From Orthonyx spaldingii (lineage: Eukaryota; Chordata; Aves; Passeriformes; Orthonychidae), in assembly GCA_013397795.1 (NCBI GenBank), contig VZTJ01004775.1:1500920-1564919 (forward strand): a stretch of DNA of 64,000 bases, given 5' to 3'. A model generated the notes under the pieces. That model worked only from the letters and a program-made list of their open reading frames with translations. It was not told the DNA's origin and did not search any database. The position numbers and the translations under genes are program-made. This document shows, piece after piece, positions 60,996-64,000 of the stretch. Within the stretch, counting starts at the first letter, position 1, and every line of letters starts with the position of its first letter.

Positions 60996-63900
60996 CTGCA
61001 AATGAAACCAGAAATGCTGAGCAAGCTCTGCAGTTATCAAAACAATAAGACTTCTGTTAAAGAGTAAAATTTACCTTAGGCTTCAAAGTTTAGGCTCCAC
61101 AGTGAAGCCTGTGGCAACGGACTCATTAATAAATGAAATGAAAATATTTTAATTTCAATGAACACTTATAAAAAGCAGTGCAGGGGCCTCATTGATATGT
61201 AGCTATTAAAAATAAGCAACACTCGGCACTCCTATACTATCTTCTGTTTGAGAAGCTCAAAGCATTTTCCTAATCTCTGTACAGCACCTTGCACAGCAGA
61301 CTCCCATCTTCAGTCAGCCATCTGGGGCTTTCACAATAAGGTCTGCTGCTAGTAACAGAGGCCATCCAGACTCTGTTTGTGTCCCATCAGTTATCCCACA
61401 CTTCATCTTCACACCTCCAAACTGCCTAACCAGCTTGCTCTGGATAAAGGCTCAGCAGGGAACAGAGTGACTGAAGACAAGCTCATAGATTAGCACAAGC
61501 AGCAGTAGTTTTGGGGATATTCAACTGCACAAAGCACTATGGGGCCAAAGGGTCGAATACCCAATTACAAAACCAGGATATGGGATCCAGCTAAAGCCTG
61601 TTAGACATTGCCATGGACAATGGAATTACATTCTTAAGTGCCTTAATGATTTCTGAAAATAGTTCTAGGGTATTTCACAATTTCTATCACTAAAGCTCCT
61701 CTCTTTCCACCATCAGAACATCAGTGAATGGAAGAGAACCATACAGGTCATGTTTGGATGGAGAGAAGGCAACATACACCTAGAGGAGCCTGTTCACTAA
61801 CATGCCATTTGAACTTCAAGATCCTTGCCATGAAGAATCATTTGTGTGTAACTTCCATCGAAAGCCAGTTTTCCTAAAATCTTCCTACTGAAGGGTAGCA
61901 TTCCATTCTGGCACAGGATACTAGCCCCACCTTTTACCATAAACATGCCCAGGAAGGGCACAAAGTACAGTTGACATATCATGAAAACCAGGGAGGCAAG
62001 GGAATCAAACCTGGTTTGAGACAAAGCCAGCGGAACTGACAATAGGGAAAGAGTCAAAAGCTCAGAAATGCATCCAAGAGTGGACCAAGATGGGAATCAG
62101 TAACAAACAGACACACTCCCTCTGTGTGGAGGTTAGGTTTCTCATGTTTCCTATTTTCAAATTGTAAACTGAGCACAGAAAATTTTTTTCTGGCTTTTCA
62201 GGCTCTCTTGACCCTGCTGAACTCAGGAGCTGCACAGCTACAGAGACCATTCAGAAGAAAAATTTTTCAAAGCATCTTCACAACCTCAAAGAACAACTTT
62301 GAAGTGGAGGGAGGTTCAAATCAGTCTTGCATGAAGGCTTGAGTTGGTTCCTATTTTATCTCTGGTCCACGAGGGTAATTATCACCTCCAACTCAAAAAG
62401 AAGCAGCTAACAGATTGGCCTGTACTACAGAGGAAGAGGGAATTAATTAAGCGGTTGCTAATTACACTGTAATCTTAAACACTAAATTAATATTATGATG
62501 ATCCTGATAGGCAACTCTGACATTGCCAAATCCCTCCCAGTGTCTAGCTACTGCACAGAATGTTCCTTCCACATAACCAAAACAACTGGTATACTCTCAA
62601 AAGAATACGGCAAATGCACAACAGCTCTGCCAGGTTTCTAATTTTACCACAATACAGAAACTCTCTGCAGCGTGATGCTGCCCATGCCAATGACTTCGTT
62701 CTCATCCAAGACTAGTGCTGTCATTCATGTTACAGTGTGAGACTGAAGCTCGGAGTTATAAAAAGATACACAAAATCAACCAGTGCCTCCCTTTACAAAT
62801 GCCAGATTACTTTCACTGAGCATCCTGTCCAGTGTTCAATGTCCCACTTGGTATCAATGAATTCTCAACACCATACACTCTTACACTGTTCCTAAACCTA
62901 TCCTCAGAACTTTCCAAGTCATGGCACAATGTTCCCCTGAATAGCTGTCTACCCATACATGAGCAAGAGCCAGTTCCCTAAATTGAGGCTTAAAAAGAAA
63001 TTTTCTGCTAGTGAGCTTCATCAAGTTTCTTAAGGAGTCTGCAAAGAACTACTGAACCAACATGCTTAAAATACAACCAGACTTAAATCTCTCTAATCAA
63101 ACTCAGATGAAATCTGTCCAGAGTCTCATAGTTGTACATCAGGTTCCTTGATCTACATGTGTTCTTTTCTCCAGGCTTGTCTTTTGTTTTGTTTGCCCCA
63201 CCATAACTTGTCTTTTGTTTTTTGTCTGCTGCTGCTGCATGTATTAGCTCTTAAGAATTGCAGTCTCTTCATTAGAGTCTGCTTTTGCCTGGTTATGGTT
63301 CAATGACAGACTTAAACATCCAGGTAAGAAGCCTGGGCAGGGCTAGATTGAAGGACAGATACTTTAGGTCCATGCAGATGTTACCAATATCCAAAATCGC
63401 TTGTTTGCTACAGAGCCTTATCTTTCATTTACAAAAAGAACATTCCTAAAGCTGAGCTTCTTAGAAGTGAACGTCTGCTCTATTGGTTTCACCTGGTCCA
63501 TGGCTAAGGAATGACAGCAGTTCAGGCTGCCTGTGCTCAGATGAGAGCTGACTTTTGACTGTCCAACAAGGTGCAGGGAAGGCAGAGGTCGTTGGTGCAG
63601 CAAGACTAAAGAATCTCTCAGAAGCAACTGAAACACATGCAGTAATAATATATACCAGAGGAAACAGAATTCAGAAAGAGATAGAACATTCTTTTTTAAA
63701 AGTATATACACAGACTTAAATACATGCTGCCATCACCTATACAAGCCTGAGCACTGGTAACTTGGTTTTGGGGATCATTGCTTGCTATGGGTGCAGAACC
63801 CTCTAATGCATTTAAGAGCAGGACCAGTGAAGCGCTTTACAGCCAGTGACTTGTGACCTCCCTGAAGGCAGAGAACATCAAAGTTAGGCATGTCTGTGAT

Positions 63901-64000
63901 TTGCCAGCATCTAAAGCAAAGAATATTTCCTTTCCCCTATTTCCTATTCTTCAGAAAAGTAATCTCTAACCATCACTCAATGTGGTAGTGTGCTGGCCAC
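60996..64000 (-). other. ADCK1 intron upstream of exon A (partial)
   Basis: Three kilobases of intron to the right of exon A. No initiator exon, CpG island or promoter-like sequence is seen, so the transcription start is outside. An AT-rich block at 62425-62535 and a duplicated TTGTCTTTTGTTTT motif near 63177-63225 are the only structure noted. Confidence 0.75.
62425..62535. promoter_or_regulatory. Candidate conserved non-coding element
   Basis: GGAATTAATTAAGCGGTTGC, TAATTACACTGTAATC, CTAAATTAATATTATGATGA. At least five homeodomain-type cores in 75 bp, 1.4 kb upstream of exon A within the intron. Confidence 0.35.

Noticed and set aside
60996..64000. Search for the first coding exon (Met start, mitochondrial leader)
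   Set aside because: No matching peptide, CpG island or splice donor context was seen; it must lie right of the window.
1..64000. Novel multi-gene system, CRISPR array, operon or prokaryotic mobile island
   Set aside because: The window is vertebrate intron and exon sequence; nothing of that kind is present.

Overview
The window is an internal slice of a large vertebrate gene, and the organism is most likely a bird. The gene is the mitochondrial UbiB/ADCK-family atypical kinase ADCK1, read on the minus strand. Five coding exons can be defined to the base from protein similarity and flanking AG/GT splice sites. In transcript order they lie at 60912-60995, 38542-38745, 14907-15065, 11038-11196 and 7723-7839 and together encode 241 codons. 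All five are bounded by phase-0 introns. The first coding exon lies to the right of the window. The exons carrying the catalytic HxDxHPGN-type loop and the DxG metal-binding motif lie to the left. The avian assignment rests on CR1 LINE 3' ends with the typical octamer-like tail and on an ERVL-type solo LTR of a kind common in birds. Species cannot be decided from the sequence.

Layout, right to left along the gene: upstream intron (60996-64000, partial); an 84-nt exon; a 22.2-kb intron (38746-60911) holding an ancient CR1 reverse-transcriptase relic, a MIR-like relic, a CR1 tail and a possible conserved non-coding block; a 204-nt exon with the KxGQ motif; a 23.5-kb intron (15066-38541) with the solo LTR, two CR1 fragments around a G/T-rich tract, two MIR-like relics and several AT-rich homeobox-site-rich blocks; a 159-nt exon with the Ala-rich loop and the VAVK lysine; a 3.7-kb intron; a 159-nt exon with the helix-C-like glutamates; a 3.2-kb intron; a 117-nt exon with the hinge; and 7.7 kb of the next intron.

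Apart from ADCK1 I see no second gene. The many 60-170-codon open frames are not recognisable, lie in introns and look like chance. No RNA gene, CRISPR array, operon or novel multi-gene system is present. The most interesting non-coding signals are the intact solo LTR with a perfect 5-bp target duplication, the AT-rich blocks that look like deeply conserved regulatory DNA (ADCK1 is next to NRXN3 in mammals), and a perfect 46-bp tandem duplication whose unit contains a hairpin.
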